Counted from the stretch's first letter, positions 40,917 through 50,037 are shown. The stretch: 51,597 nt of DNA from Firmicutes bacterium UBA5486 (GCA_002427045.1 DIPO01000003.1:1-51597); one strand, 5' to 3'. A program made the numbers and translations. The notes: a model not told the origin generated them from the sequence alone.

Positions 40917-43358
40917 ATGGCCAAAATGCGTGTTTATGAACTTAGTAAAGAGTTAGGAATTCAAAGTAAAGACTTAATTATTATTCTTAATGAAATGGGT
41001 GCTGGAATAAAAAACCACATGAGTACTGTGGATGAGGAATATGCGGTTCAGGTACGTAAGTCTTTTAATACAACTGGGGGAGAGAAGAAGAAAAAAGCTT
41101 CTGTAAAAACTATACCTAAACCTTCCAATGAGGTTAAGAAGAAAACTACTGTCCAAAAAAAACCAGAAGCAAGGCTGTCAGAGAAACCGGAGCAAAAACA
41201 GAAACAAGCTAAAACAGCATCAGATAAGCAACTGGTAGAGAAAACAAAGGAAAGGAAACCAGAAGCACCAAAACCTGTAACAACGGTGCAACGTTCCCGT
41301 GAAGTTGGTGGTAGCAAGGGGCGAACGGATGTTGAACGAAAACGTTCAACTACTCATGGTGGGGGTAAAACCGGAAGTCCTATGATTAAGGAAAAAACTA
41401 GAGTGCCATCGCAAGCAGCGAAGACTATAGAGAAAAGAAGAGGAAAACAGCAAGTTATGAATCAAACCGCGGTAAAGCAAAAACAAGCCAGGACTTCAAC
41501 TACCAAAAGAGATTTTGTTCAGAAACCACGGCCTTCAAAGCATGGTAGATCTAGAAGTAAAAAGCCGGTGCCGGTTCAACCGACAACTAATGTTAAATCT
41601 GTCCAGATTCCGCAGAGTATAACGGTTAAAGAATTTGCCCAGGCGATAGAGGTATCCGTTGCTGATGTTATTAAGAAATTAATGTCGATGGGAGTCATGG
41701 TTTCTCAGAATAAGGAGATTGATCTAGATACTGCTACTTTAGTAGGTGACGAATTTGGTGTTACAGTTAATATTGCCCCTACAGAAGAAGAAACCCTACA
41801 AGTAGAAGAGATTGAAGATGCTCCAGAATCTTTGGTATCCCGGTCGCCGGTAGTTACGATTATGGGCCATGTTGATCATGGTAAGACTTCACTTCTGGAT
41901 GCGATCCGGGAGACAAATGTGATTGCTTCGGAAGCTGGAGGTATAACTCAGCATATTGGGGCATATCAAGTGGATGTTGATGGAAAAAAAGTGACTTTTT
42001 TAGATACGCCGGGGCATGAAGCTTTTACTGCGATGCGAGCACGTGGAACACAGGTTACAGATATTGCTATTCTTGTTGTAGCTGCTGATGATGGGGTTAT
42101 GCCCCAGACTGTAGAAGCGATTAACCATGGAAAAGCAGCAGATATTCCTATTATTGTTGCTATTAATAAAACGGATAAACCAGAGACCAATCCGGAACGC
42201 GTAAAACAAGAACTAACCCAATATGGCTTGGTTCCAGAAAATTGGGGAGGCGACACGATTTGTGTAGAAGTCTCTGCTTTAAAAAAGATAGGCATTGATG
42301 AGCTTTTAGAGATGATTCTTTTAGTTGCCGAGATGAAGGAATTGAAAGCAAACCCCAATCGGCCAGCAAAAGGTGCTGTTATTGAAGTAAAACTAGATAA
42401 AGGACGAGGCCCGGTAGCTACTGTGTTGGTACAAAACGGGACTTTACGAGTTGGGGATACAATCATTGTTGGAGAGGTATCAGGCCGAATTAGAGCTCTT
42501 GTTAATGATAAAGGTAAAAATGTTAAAAAGGCAGGCCCTTCAGAACCCGTAGAAATTGTAGGCTTAGATGATTTGCCTGAAGCTGGAGATACTTTTTATG
42601 TAATTGATGAAAAGTATGCCCGTCAACTGGCGGAGAAAAGGCAACAATTCAGAAGGGAACAAGAGCTAAAGAAATATCAACGGGTAAAACTAGAAGATCT
42701 CTTTGACCGGATCAAAGAAGGTGAGATGAAAGAGTTAAATATCATCCTCAAAGCAGATGTGCATGGTTCGGTGGAAGCTATCCAGCAGTCACTTGAGCAA
42801 CTTTCTTCTGAAGAAGTTAGAGTTAAGGTGATTCATGGTGGTGTCGGAGCAATTAACGAGAGCGACATTATGTTAGCCTCGGCTTCAGATGCGATCGTTT
42901 TTGGTTTTAATGTCCGGCCGGATCCAATAGCCAAAAGGGTAGCGGAACGAGAGAATGTAGATCTTCGAATGTATCGTATTATTTATAATATTATTGATGA
43001 TGTTAAAAAAGCAATGGCTGGTATGCTTGAACCAGAATACGAGGAAGTTGTTCTGGGCCGGGCAGAAGTGAGAGCTACTTTTAAAGTTCCTAAGGTTGGT
43101 ACGGTAGCTGGGTGTTATGTAAACGATGGAAAAGTTACCAGGAATGCCGAGGTAAGAGTCTTAAGGGATAATATAGTAATTTTTGAAGGAAAAATTGAGA
43201 GTTTAAAACGTTTTAAAGATGATGTAAAAGAAGTTGCTAGTGGTTTTGAATGTGGGATTGGTATAGAAAGGTTTAATGATATTAAAGAAGGCGATGTTAT
43301 TGAAGCCTTTATTAACCAGGAAATAAAGCAGACTGGGACAACTGGCTCTGAAGGATAA
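40917..43358 (+). CDS. infB: Translation initiation factor IF-2
   Basis: GTPase that places initiator tRNA on the 30S subunit. The 813-residue protein has an IF2 N-terminal domain (residues 3-50), a long basic low-complexity linker (about 55-225; many KKKT, RSREVGG and KQKQ segments), a second IF2 N-terminal domain (about 230-280), and the G domain from about residue 315 with GHVDHGKTSLLD (P-loop), FLDTPGHEAFTAM (G3) and INKTDKPETN (G4). Domains II to IV follow, with VHGSVEAIQQSLEQL and PKVGTVAGCYV. ATG after CGGAGGTGG. Complete. Confidence 0.97.
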   Translation: MAKMRVYELSKELGIQSKDLIIILNEMGAGIKNHMSTVDEEYAVQVRKSFNTTGGEKKKKASVKTIPKPSNEVKKKTTVQKKPEARLSEKPEQKQKQAKTASDKQLVEKTKERKPEAPKPVTTVQRSREVGGSKGRTDVERKRSTTHGGGKTGSPMIKEKTRVPSQAAKTIEKRRGKQQVMNQTAVKQKQARTSTTKRDFVQKPRPSKHGRSRSKKPVPVQPTTNVKSVQIPQSITVKEFAQAIEVSVADVIKKLMSMGVMVSQNKEIDLDTATLVGDEFGVTVNIAPTEEETLQVEEIEDAPESLVSRSPVVTIMGHVDHGKTSLLDAIRETNVIASEAGGITQHIGAYQVDVDGKKVTFLDTPGHEAFTAMRARGTQVTDIAILVVAADDGVMPQTVEAINHGKAADIPIIVAINKTDKPETNPERVKQELTQYGLVPENWGGDTICVEVSALKKIGIDELLEMILLVAEMKELKANPNRPAKGAVIEVKLDKGRGPVATVLVQNGTLRVGDTIIVGEVSGRIRALVNDKGKNVKKAGPSEPVEIVGLDDLPEAGDTFYVIDEKYARQLAEKRQQFRREQELKKYQRVKLEDLFDRIKEGEMKELNIILKADVHGSVEAIQQSLEQLSSEEVRVKVIHGGVGAINESDIMLASASDAIVFGFNVRPDPIAKRVAERENVDLRMYRIIYNIIDDVKKAMAGMLEPEYEEVVLGRAEVRATFKVPKVGTVAGCYVNDGKVTRNAEVRVLRDNIVIFEGKIESLKRFKDDVKEVASGFECGIGIERFNDIKEGDVIEAFINQEIKQTGTTGSEG

Positions 43359-43373
43359 AGGGGGTATCTAGAG

Positions 43374-43736
43374 ATGTCCGAATTCCGTGCCGAACGTCTG
43401 GCCGTATTGTTTAAGGAGGAACTCGGAAGTATCATGCAAAGAGATCTAAAAGATCCGAGGATTGGCTTTGCTTCTATTACCAATGTTAGAATTTCCAGAG
43501 ATATTAGCCATGCTAAGATCTATGTGAGCGTTCTTGGGGATAAAAAACAGCAACAGGAAACAATGGAAGGATTAGAGAGTGCTAAAGGTTATATCCGTTC
43601 TGAACTTGGTAAGAGAATTAGGCTACGATATATTCCTGAGATTCACTTTATACCTGATAATTCTATTGAAGAAGGAGCAAAAGTTCTCTCACTGATTAAT
43701 CAGATCCAAAAAGACGAAAAGGAGAATCAATCTTGA
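43374..43736 (+). CDS. rbfA: Ribosome-binding factor A
   Basis: Helps process and mature 16S rRNA within 30S. The 120-residue protein has FRAERLAVLFKEELGSIMQRDLKDPRIGF (residues 3-31), VRISRDISHAKIYVSVLGD (about 37-55) and LRYIPEIHFIPDNSIEEGAKVLSLI (about 84-108). Normal length. ATG after GGGGGTATCTAGAG. The stop overlaps the nrnA start. Confidence 0.96.
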   Translation: MSEFRAERLAVLFKEELGSIMQRDLKDPRIGFASITNVRISRDISHAKIYVSVLGDKKQQQETMEGLESAKGYIRSELGKRIRLRYIPEIHFIPDNSIEEGAKVLSLINQIQKDEKENQS

Positions 43737-44731
43737 GTTCCTCTTCTTTTGATAAGGTAATTGCTGTTTTAAAAAAGTATAATCGTTTTACGATTGGATG
43801 CCATATTCATCCTGATGGAGATGCAATCGGTTCATTATTAGCTATGGGGCTTTCCCTGGAAATGAGCGGTAAACTTGTTGAGATGGTTTTACCAGAAGGG
43901 GAACCGGTTACTTTTGGATTTTTACCAGGAGTAGAAAAAACTAAAAGGATCTCGAATTTAGATCCGGAGGTAGTTATTTGTCTAGATTGTGCGGAAAAGT
44001 CTAGGCTACAATTACCTTCGGAGGTTTTTTCTTCAGAACCATTATTAGTTAATATTGATCATCATATTTCTAACTTTGGATTTGGTGATGTAAATTTAGT
44101 ATTGCCAGATGCAGCAGCTACAGGCCAGATTGTTTATGAACTACTTAATTTAGGAGAATTTCCGATTGATTCCAGGATTGCGATGTCTGTTTATGCTGCC
44201 ATTTCGACAGATACAGGATTTTTCCGTTATTCTAATACTACAGGTAAAGTTCTTTCTCTGGCCTCTGAATTGGTGAATAAGTTTAGAATATCACCTTCTG
44301 AGGTTGCGGAGTGGGTATATGAAGAAAAAAGTTTTAGTTCTGTCCGGCTCCTGGGAGAAGTTCTTTCGACTTTAAAAATATCTGAGGATAATCAATTTTC
44401 TTGGATGATCTTAGATCAACAGATGCTAAAGAAATACCCGATCGAACTTGACGAGATGGAGAATTATGTTAATTATGCTAATTCTGTACAGGGTGTAAAG
44501 GTTGGTTTGTTTTTTAAAGAGATTAAACCAGGTGAAGTAAAGATCAGTTGGCGTTCTAAAGCTAATATTGATGTTAGTCGTCTGGCTGTGCATTTTGGAG
44601 GGGGAGGACATGCCCGTGCGGCGGGTTGCTTAATTAAAGGTTCACTTCCAGATGTGATTAATGAAGTGCTTTCTTTTGTACAACAGTATTTTAACCAAAG
44701 TTTTAAAGATTCAAAGGATGCTCAAAAATGA
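43733..44731 (+). CDS. nrnA: Bifunctional oligoribonuclease/PAP phosphatase NrnA
   Basis: DHH-family enzyme that degrades very short RNAs and dephosphorylates pAp. The 332-residue protein has IGCHIHPDGDAIGSLLAMGL (about residues 20-39), VICLDCAEKSRL, NIDHHISNFGFGD (about 102-114, DHH), and the C-terminal DHHA1 motif FGGGGHARAAGC (about 287-298). TTG start, 6 bases after AAGGAGAAT, overlapping the rbfA stop. Ends in the truB start (ATGA). Confidence 0.94.
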   Translation: MSSSSFDKVIAVLKKYNRFTIGCHIHPDGDAIGSLLAMGLSLEMSGKLVEMVLPEGEPVTFGFLPGVEKTKRISNLDPEVVICLDCAEKSRLQLPSEVFSSEPLLVNIDHHISNFGFGDVNLVLPDAAATGQIVYELLNLGEFPIDSRIAMSVYAAISTDTGFFRYSNTTGKVLSLASELVNKFRISPSEVAEWVYEEKSFSSVRLLGEVLSTLKISEDNQFSWMILDQQMLKKYPIELDEMENYVNYANSVQGVKVGLFFKEIKPGEVKISWRSKANIDVSRLAVHFGGGGHARAAGCLIKGSLPDVINEVLSFVQQYFNQSFKDSKDAQK

Positions 44732-45666
44732 GTTATAATGGTTTTCTTGTTATAAATAAACCGGCAGGTTTTACCTCGCACCAGGTGGTAGCCAAGTTAA
44801 GAAAAATATTACAGCAGCGCCGTATAGGACATACTGGAACTTTAGACCCCATGGCTACTGGAGTATTGGTAATAGCTGTCGGCTCTTCTACTAAACTTAT
44901 TTCTTTTCTTAATGAAGAGAAAAAGATCTATCAGGCAAAAATGATTCTGGGCATAACTACAGATACACAGGATATTACAGGCAGTGTTTTATCAGCTAAA
45001 CCTGATATTTCGGTAAAAAAAGAACAGATTATGAGGGCTTTGATCTCTTTTACCGGAGAACAAGAACAAATGCCACCGATGTATTCGGCAATAAAAGTAA
45101 AGGGCGAACCTTTGTATAAATTAGCTAGGCAAGGAAAGGAAATTGCTAGAAAAAATCGGAAGATTATGGTTTTCTGTCTTGAACCATATAGAAAACTTCT
45201 TCCGGTTTATAATTTTCAAGATGGAATTGAACTATATATCGAATGTTCAAGAGGAACCTATATTCGTACTTTATGTCATGAGATCGGAGAATATTTGGGT
45301 TGTGGCGGGTGTATGGGGGATTTAATCCGTCTGGCCTCCGGCCCTTTTACCTTAGATCAAGCTTTAACCTTAGAGGAAATAGAACAGGCAGTTGCGGATA
45401 ACTCAGTAACTGAGCTGATGATTCCGCCTAGTACTGCACTAGGAGACTTATCTACGGTTTTTTTAGGTCAAGAGCAGGCATACAGAATCAGCCAGGGTGG
45501 AAGGATTTATTGTGATGAGCTTGATATTCAATTAAGAGATGATGAATTAATAAAAGGAATTTCAGCGGATGGACACCTGGTGGCGATTTTAAAATATGTA
45601 GACGGCCCAACCTCATATTTACAACCTGTCAGAGTATTAAAGCCGGAACCCGTAGTAGTGGGGTGA
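44728..45666 (+). CDS. truB: tRNA pseudouridine-55 synthase
   Basis: Makes pseudouridine 55 in the T loop of tRNAs. The 312-residue protein has GFLVINKPAGFTSHQVVAKLRK (residues 4-25), the catalytic RRIGHTGTLDPMATGVLVIAVG (Asp in LDP, about 31-52), MPPMYSAIKVKGEPLYKLARQG (about 113-134), and CSRGTYIRTLCHEIGEYLG. A PUA-like C-terminus follows. ATG overlaps the nrnA stop. Ten bases before ribF. Confidence 0.96.
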   Translation: MSYNGFLVINKPAGFTSHQVVAKLRKILQQRRIGHTGTLDPMATGVLVIAVGSSTKLISFLNEEKKIYQAKMILGITTDTQDITGSVLSAKPDISVKKEQIMRALISFTGEQEQMPPMYSAIKVKGEPLYKLARQGKEIARKNRKIMVFCLEPYRKLLPVYNFQDGIELYIECSRGTYIRTLCHEIGEYLGCGGCMGDLIRLASGPFTLDQALTLEEIEQAVADNSVTELMIPPSTALGDLSTVFLGQEQAYRISQGGRIYCDELDIQLRDDELIKGISADGHLVAILKYVDGPTSYLQPVRVLKPEPVVVG

Positions 45667-45675
45667 AATAGAACC

Positions 45676-46632
45676 GTGAAATACTGGACTTCTTTTGCAA
45701 TGTTGGAAGAAGAAATTTTGAATAAACATTCTCAAACTGGATTGGTATTAACTATTGGTAATTTTGATGGGGTCCATTTAGGTCACCAAAAACTATTAAA
45801 AAGAGTAAAAGCATTAAGTCTGGAGTATGGTTGGTCTTCTGTAGCAGTAACATTTCAGGATCATACTTCTGTTTTACTACGAAATAAGCGACCACCAATG
45901 TTAATGTCAGTTGAAGAGAGATGTATTTATTTTGGTTTTTTTGGGATCGATGCTTGCTTATTACTTGAGTTCTCAACTGAACTGGCACAAATGACTCCCG
46001 AGAGGTTTCTGGATAAGCTAGTTAATTTAGGGGCTAAAGCTCTAGTAGTGGGGCATGATTTTACTTTTGGCGCAGGAGGAACCGGGGATATTAATTTTTT
46101 ACAGGAATATGCGGAAAAAAAAGGAATTTATGTAGAGGTAATACCTCCAGTAAAATATAAAGAGAAGATTGTCTGCAGTTCGCAGATTAGAGGTTTATTA
46201 ACAGAGGGAAAACTAGCAGAAGCCAATGGGATGCTAAATCGTCCGTTTAGTTTATCTGGAAAAGTTGAAGAAGGAGATGGCCGGGGAAGAGACTTAGGAT
46301 TTCCTACTGCTAACTTATCATTTCCTACATATCGTTTACTACCGAAATTCGGCGTTTATCTGGTCCGTGTCTTATTGGGGGATGAAGAGTATTATGGACT
46401 AGCAAATGTAGGCTGTAAACCTACTTTTAATCGGGGTGACCCTTTGGTAGAAGTCTATATTTATAATTTTGCTGAAGTGATTTATGGAGACTCAATAATA
46501 ATTGAATTTTTAAAGTTTCTTCGCGAAGAAAGAAAGTTTTCTTCTCCGGACAAGTTAAAAGAGCAGATGAGAAAAGATAAAAGGATCGGAGAACAATTAT
46601 TACCTTATTTTAAAAAGAAGAATGTAAATTAG
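45676..46632 (+). CDS. ribF: Bifunctional riboflavin kinase/FAD synthetase
   Basis: Makes FMN and FAD from riboflavin. The 318-residue protein has the nucleotidyltransferase domain (1-180): TIGNFDGVHLGHQKLLKRV (about 27-45), VVGHDFTFGAGGTGD and CSSQIRGLLTEG. The kinase domain follows (about 185-310): GRGRDLGFPTANLSFP (about 199-214), GLANVGCKPTF. GTG start after GTGGGGTGAAATAGAACC. Last gene of the rimP operon, closed by a large palindrome. Confidence 0.96.
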   Translation: MKYWTSFAMLEEEILNKHSQTGLVLTIGNFDGVHLGHQKLLKRVKALSLEYGWSSVAVTFQDHTSVLLRNKRPPMLMSVEERCIYFGFFGIDACLLLEFSTELAQMTPERFLDKLVNLGAKALVVGHDFTFGAGGTGDINFLQEYAEKKGIYVEVIPPVKYKEKIVCSSQIRGLLTEGKLAEANGMLNRPFSLSGKVEEGDGRGRDLGFPTANLSFPTYRLLPKFGVYLVRVLLGDEEYYGLANVGCKPTFNRGDPLVEVYIYNFAEVIYGDSIIIEFLKFLREERKFSSPDKLKEQMRKDKRIGEQLLPYFKKKNVN

Positions 46633-46676
46633 CTTAATATTTAAGTAGACCATAAATGGTCTACTTAAATATTAAG
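46633..46676. terminator. Bidirectional terminator, perfect 21-bp palindrome
   Basis: CTTAATATTTAAGTAGACCA plus T pairs perfectly with ATGGTCTACTTAAATATTAA plus G around a 2-base centre. It begins right after the ribF stop and covers the stop codon of the minus-strand hisK, so it can end both transcripts. Confidence 0.8.
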
Positions 46677-47469
46677 GTTTAAGGTATTTTTCTTCAAGGT
46701 AGGAAAGATCAGCCAGTTGCAAATGGTATCGTTTAACAAGATCTACAGCTTCTTTTATATCTCCAATATTCTCAGGATGATGGGCATCAGAATTTACGAC
46801 TACATGAAGGTCATATTCAGCTGCTAGTTCCCAAAAAGGATATAAAGGATAAGGAGGACGTTTGCCTTGAGGTGTTTCTATTAAGGGCTTTCTAAAACCA
46901 TTAGCATTTATTTCTAAGGGAATTTGGTATTCTACTGCAGCTTCTAAAATCTGTTTTGAACAGGAGATGGCATTTTCATCCCATAATTCGTAGGAACTTC
47001 CAAAAAGATCAGGATGGGCTACAAATGCAAAAAGGCCCGAAGCCATGGATTCGATTAATTGTTTAGTATAAGCGTATAGTTCTTCTTTACTTTTTATATA
47101 TGAATGAGCTCCGGTCCATTTCCCATTATATAAAAAATGGTGGGGGCCTGAGATTAAGTAATCAAATTGGTATTTCCCCAAGAGTTCTTCTTGGAAAAAA
47201 TTATGGGATTCTTTAGAATACTCGCATTCTAGACCTTTGAGGATAATTAATTCAGGATAAGCTGTCTTTGCTTCTTCAATGGCAGCTATGTAATTGTCCA
47301 ATTCATTTAAACCCATGCGAACTGTGTTCCATCTTCCATCCGGAAAGGGTGTGTGATCAGAGCTTCCTATAACTTGAAACCCTTGTTTTGTAGCACTGGC
47401 GGCATAGTCGATTACATCACCAATTGCATGTTGACATCTGAAAGTGTGGGTATGATAATCCTTACGCAT
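46672..47469 (-). CDS. hisK: Histidinol-phosphatase, PHP family
   Basis: Dephosphorylates histidinol phosphate in histidine synthesis (HisK/HisJ type, metal dependent). The 265-residue protein has the PHP motifs DYHTHTFRCQHAIGD (residues 4-18), GSSDHTPFPDGRW (about 35-47), LKGLECEYSKE (about 78-88), ISGPHHFLYNG (about 105-115), FVAHPDLFGSSYELWD (about 149-164), EINANGFRKPL and VVNSDAHHPENIGDI (about 226-240). ATG after TGGAGGACTGTTT on the minus strand. No other his genes are in the window, so the histidine role is inferred from the family; related PHP phosphatases are possible. Confidence 0.88.
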   Translation of the reverse strand: MRKDYHTHTFRCQHAIGDVIDYAASATKQGFQVIGSSDHTPFPDGRWNTVRMGLNELDNYIAAIEEAKTAYPELIILKGLECEYSKESHNFFQEELLGKYQFDYLISGPHHFLYNGKWTGAHSYIKSKEELYAYTKQLIESMASGLFAFVAHPDLFGSSYELWDENAISCSKQILEAAVEYQIPLEINANGFRKPLIETPQGKRPPYPLYPFWELAAEYDLHVVVNSDAHHPENIGDIKEAVDLVKRYHLQLADLSYLEEKYLKP

Positions 47470-47876
47470 AAACAGTCCTCCATCTATAATACAAACTATA
47501 TTTACATATTTCCCTGATCAAACTAGTTCTCCTTTAGTTTTGATTACGTTTTAAATCAAATTTAGCATAACTGGGAGAATTAAATATCATAATATTGTGG
47601 TCAATATTAATATTTGAATTATGTCATTTAATTAAAAAATAGAGCAGCCTATTCCGGCAAGTAGGCCAAGTGAAAGATGAAAAAGCTCTTTTAACTGTAG
47701 CTTGCAAAGCTGTCATTAAATACGAAGATGAGCTGCGAGATGTATTTACTAATAATTAATCTGGGTAGTTAAATTTAGTAGGAAGGAACATATAGTTTTC
47801 TGTTTACAGAAAAGCGATTAACATTTTGTAGCGTAATAGCTGAAATAGAAATAATGAGATAGTCAGGAGGTAGAAG
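47470..47876. other. Gap with repeat fragment and gene remnant
   Basis: From 47573 to 47640 lies a degenerate repeat-family copy: GGGAGAATTAAATATC, then AATATTGTGGTCAATATT and GAATTATGTCATT. A short gene remnant follows at 47643-47759. The ddh upstream region (47760-47870) shows no clear -35/-10 pair. Confidence 0.5.
47643..47759 (+). pseudogene. Gene remnant, 38 codons, no start
   Basis: Open from just after TAG (47640-47642) to TAA (47757-47759): SSLFRQVGQVKDEKALL, then TVACKAVIKYEDELRDVF. The helical, charged style suggests the C-terminal end of a lost protein, possibly a transposase or small regulator. No start codon or ribosome site. Family not recognised. Confidence 0.35.
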
Positions 47877-48779
47877 ATGAAAAAGTATCAGGCAGCGATT
47901 ATTGGATATGGAAATATTGGTAAGTTTTTAGTAGAAGCGATTAAAGCCTCTGAAGATTTTCAAGTGGCAGGTGTAGTACGTAGAGCAGAATCATTGAAAG
48001 AGAATCTCCTGGAATTAAAGGAGATTCCTGTAGTTTCTTCGATCGAAGAATTGGAGCGGATAGATGTAGCTTTCCTAACGATTCCCACCAGGTTAATACC
48101 AGAATATGCCCGAAAAATTCTAGCTTTAGGGGTTAATACAGTTGATAGTTATGATCTCCATGGTGAACTTGGAAAACTTCGTAAAAGTTTAGATCCAATA
48201 GCCAAGGCTAACAATGCAGTAGCTGTAATTTCAGCGGGCTGGGATCCAGGTACAGACTCAATGATCCGGAGTATCTTTCAATTTATGACTCCAAAAGGAA
48301 TTACTTATACTAATTTTGGACCCGGAATGTCAATGGGGCATACAGTAGCGGTAAAAGCATTATCTGGTATAAAAAATGCTGTTTCATTAACAATTCCAAA
48401 AGGAACTGGTTTGCATCGGAGGATGGTCTATGTTGAATTAGAAGAAGAGGCCAACTTTGCTGCAGTAGAAGCAGCTATTAAGAAAGACCCCTATTTTGCC
48501 CAAGATGAAACTGTAGTTTATCCAGTTTCTAATGTAAATCAGCTTATTGATATGGGACATGGAGTAATAATTGAGAGAAAAGGGGTTTCCGGGCTAACCC
48601 ATAATCAAATCTTAAAGTTTGAAATGAGAGTAAATAATCCTGCTCTTACCTCACAGATCATGGTAGCTTCTGCCCGAGCAGGACTTAAACAAAAACCAGG
48701 ATGTTATACAATGATCGAGATCCCATTGATTGATTATATTTATGGAGAGCGGAACAGTATAATTGAAAAACTCGTTTAA
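47877..48779 (+). CDS. ddh: meso-Diaminopimelate D-dehydrogenase
   Basis: NADPH-dependent, one-step route from tetrahydrodipicolinate to meso-diaminopimelate, used for lysine and peptidoglycan. The 300-residue protein has AAIIGYGNIGKFLVEAI (residues 6-22, Rossmann), VVRRAES, DSYDLHGELGKLRKSLD (about 87-103), ISAGWDPGTDSMIRSIFQ (about 118-135) and the substrate loop NFGPGMSMGHTVAVKALSG (about 145-163). The GWDPG and GPGMSMGH segments are characteristic of this enzyme. ATG 6 bases after CAGGAGGTAG. It stands alone with its own terminator. The usual dap genes are not in this window. Confidence 0.94.
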   Translation: MKKYQAAIIGYGNIGKFLVEAIKASEDFQVAGVVRRAESLKENLLELKEIPVVSSIEELERIDVAFLTIPTRLIPEYARKILALGVNTVDSYDLHGELGKLRKSLDPIAKANNAVAVISAGWDPGTDSMIRSIFQFMTPKGITYTNFGPGMSMGHTVAVKALSGIKNAVSLTIPKGTGLHRRMVYVELEEEANFAAVEAAIKKDPYFAQDETVVYPVSNVNQLIDMGHGVIIERKGVSGLTHNQILKFEMRVNNPALTSQIMVASARAGLKQKPGCYTMIEIPLIDYIYGERNSIIEKLV

Positions 48780-48895
48780 TATAGTTTTCTTAACAAAGTA
48801 TTAAAAATGGAAAGGAGAATATTTCTTTAGAGCTATTCTCTCTTAACCGATAATAAACATAGAGAGAAAAAAGCCATAAAATAGCCCTCCTTGTA

Positions 48896-48929
48896 TTAAA
48901 CCTGCTAATTAATAGCAGGTTTAATTTTT
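48896..48929 (+). terminator. Intrinsic terminator after ddh
   Basis: TTAAACCTGCTA, loop attaa, TAGCAGGTTTAA, then five T residues. Perfect 12-bp stem about 115 bases after the stop. Confidence 0.8.
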
Positions 48930-48982
48930 AGAAGAGTACAAAAATTTATTAATGGTATTTTTGGTTATTTAGAAAAAAGGTC

Positions 48983-49070
48983 TCGCAGCTTGTCAATGGT
49001 CGGTCTCACATTTCGCCTTTCATCTAATTTTCATCTTTTCATGCGCGCGAGTGGTAGCCAGCACAAGTTC
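48983..49070 (-). ncRNA. Structured repeat element, divergent copy 3
   Basis: On the minus strand, GCTGGCTACCACTCGCGCGC followed by ATGAAAAGATGAAAATTAGA matches copies 1 and 2 (GCTGGCTACTGCCCGCGTAC, ATGAAATGATGAAAATATTA). The downstream part is different, so only the core of about 35-40 bases is conserved. It lies in the 559-base gap between ddh and rnhB. No gene is seen in that gap. Confidence 0.5.
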
Positions 49071-49260
49071 CTCATTATAAAAAGGATAAAGATAGTTTTT
49101 GAAGAAAGATAATTTAACTCTTTCAAATGTATGTACCTAAGCACAGAATGTCATCAGCTTTAGGTAAACATTACGATAAAGAGATGGTCTCTGGTCTTTC
49201 TTTAATATTTTTATTTTCCTTCCTTTAGAAAATTTATTAACTTGGAATGGTTGTTTTAGG

Positions 49261-49285
49261 AATAACATAATTACCTTATGTTATT
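49261..49285. repeat. Short palindromic repeat before rnhB
   Basis: AATAACATAA, loop ttacc, TTATGTTATT: 10-bp perfect stem. It is related to the repeat family through the AATTACCTTA centre, though the arms have changed. It lies 54 bases before the rnhB start. Confidence 0.55.
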
Positions 49286-49338
49286 AAAGATAAATTTATG
49301 GATATATTAAAGCTACTTTTTTGGAAGGTGTGTATATA

Positions 49339-50037
49339 TTGGGCAAAAACGAAAAACAAAAGGATTTAGAGTATATACAAAGAGAAAAAGGACGCCAAAG
49401 CGAAATGTATAAAATAGAAAACCAGCTATTAAAAACAGGGTATGAAATTATTGCCGGGATTGATGAAGCCGGACGAGGACCCTTGGCAGGACCTGTATTG
49501 GCAGCTGCCGCAGTAGTACCACCAGAATTGTTTATTGAAGGTTTGAATGATTCCAAAAAACTCTCCCCAAAAAAGCGGGAAAAAATTTATCAACATATGT
49601 TAGAATTAAAAATTCCGTATGGTTTAGGCCAGGCTTCAGTTGAAGAGATTGACCAGATTAATATCTTGAACGCTTCTCGGCTGGCAATGAAGCGGGCTGT
49701 AAAAAATTTACCAGTTATGCCCGATTATTTACTGATTGATGGAAATTCATGGTCAGGAATTTCTATTCCTCATCAAGGTGTTGTGGGTGGAGATGCTCGG
49801 AGCCTTTCCATTGCAGCAGCTTCCATCTTTGCGAAGGTAACTCGGGATCGAATAATGGTTAAATTGGATAAGCTGTTTCCTGGTTACGGATTAGCGAAAC
49901 ATAAAGGCTATCCCACAGTCGAACATTTTGCTGCTTTAGCTCAGCTAGGACCTTCGAATATTCACCGCAGAAGTTTCAATCTCCATACCCAATGGAATTT
50001 AGAATTCAAAGAAGAGGAAAGCAAAGAAACTTCTTAA
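49339..50037 (+). CDS. rnhB: Ribonuclease HII
   Basis: Removes ribonucleotides from DNA and RNA primers. About 232 residues; the first 30 are a charged extension (GKNEKQKDLEYIQREKGRQ), then the catalytic IAGIDEAGRGPLAGPVLAAA (Asp and Glu of the active site), GLNDSKKLSPKKRE, LLIDGN (Asp), and VVGGDARSLSIAAASIFAKVTRDR (Asp). HKGYPTVEHFAAL completes the family pattern. Start: TTG at 49339, 8 bases after AAGGTG; the open frame has an alternative TTG at 49321. Followed after 17 bases by ylqG. Confidence 0.95.
   Translation: MGKNEKQKDLEYIQREKGRQSEMYKIENQLLKTGYEIIAGIDEAGRGPLAGPVLAAAAVVPPELFIEGLNDSKKLSPKKREKIYQHMLELKIPYGLGQASVEEIDQINILNASRLAMKRAVKNLPVMPDYLLIDGNSWSGISIPHQGVVGGDARSLSIAAASIFAKVTRDRIMVKLDKLFPGYGLAKHKGYPTVEHFAALAQLGPSNIHRRSFNLHTQWNLEFKEEESKETS

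Noticed and set aside
41048..41317. Long minus-strand frame inside infB
   Set aside because: Shadow of the low-complexity lysine-rich linker of IF-2; it is rich in Phe/Ser by codon complement and has no ribosome site.
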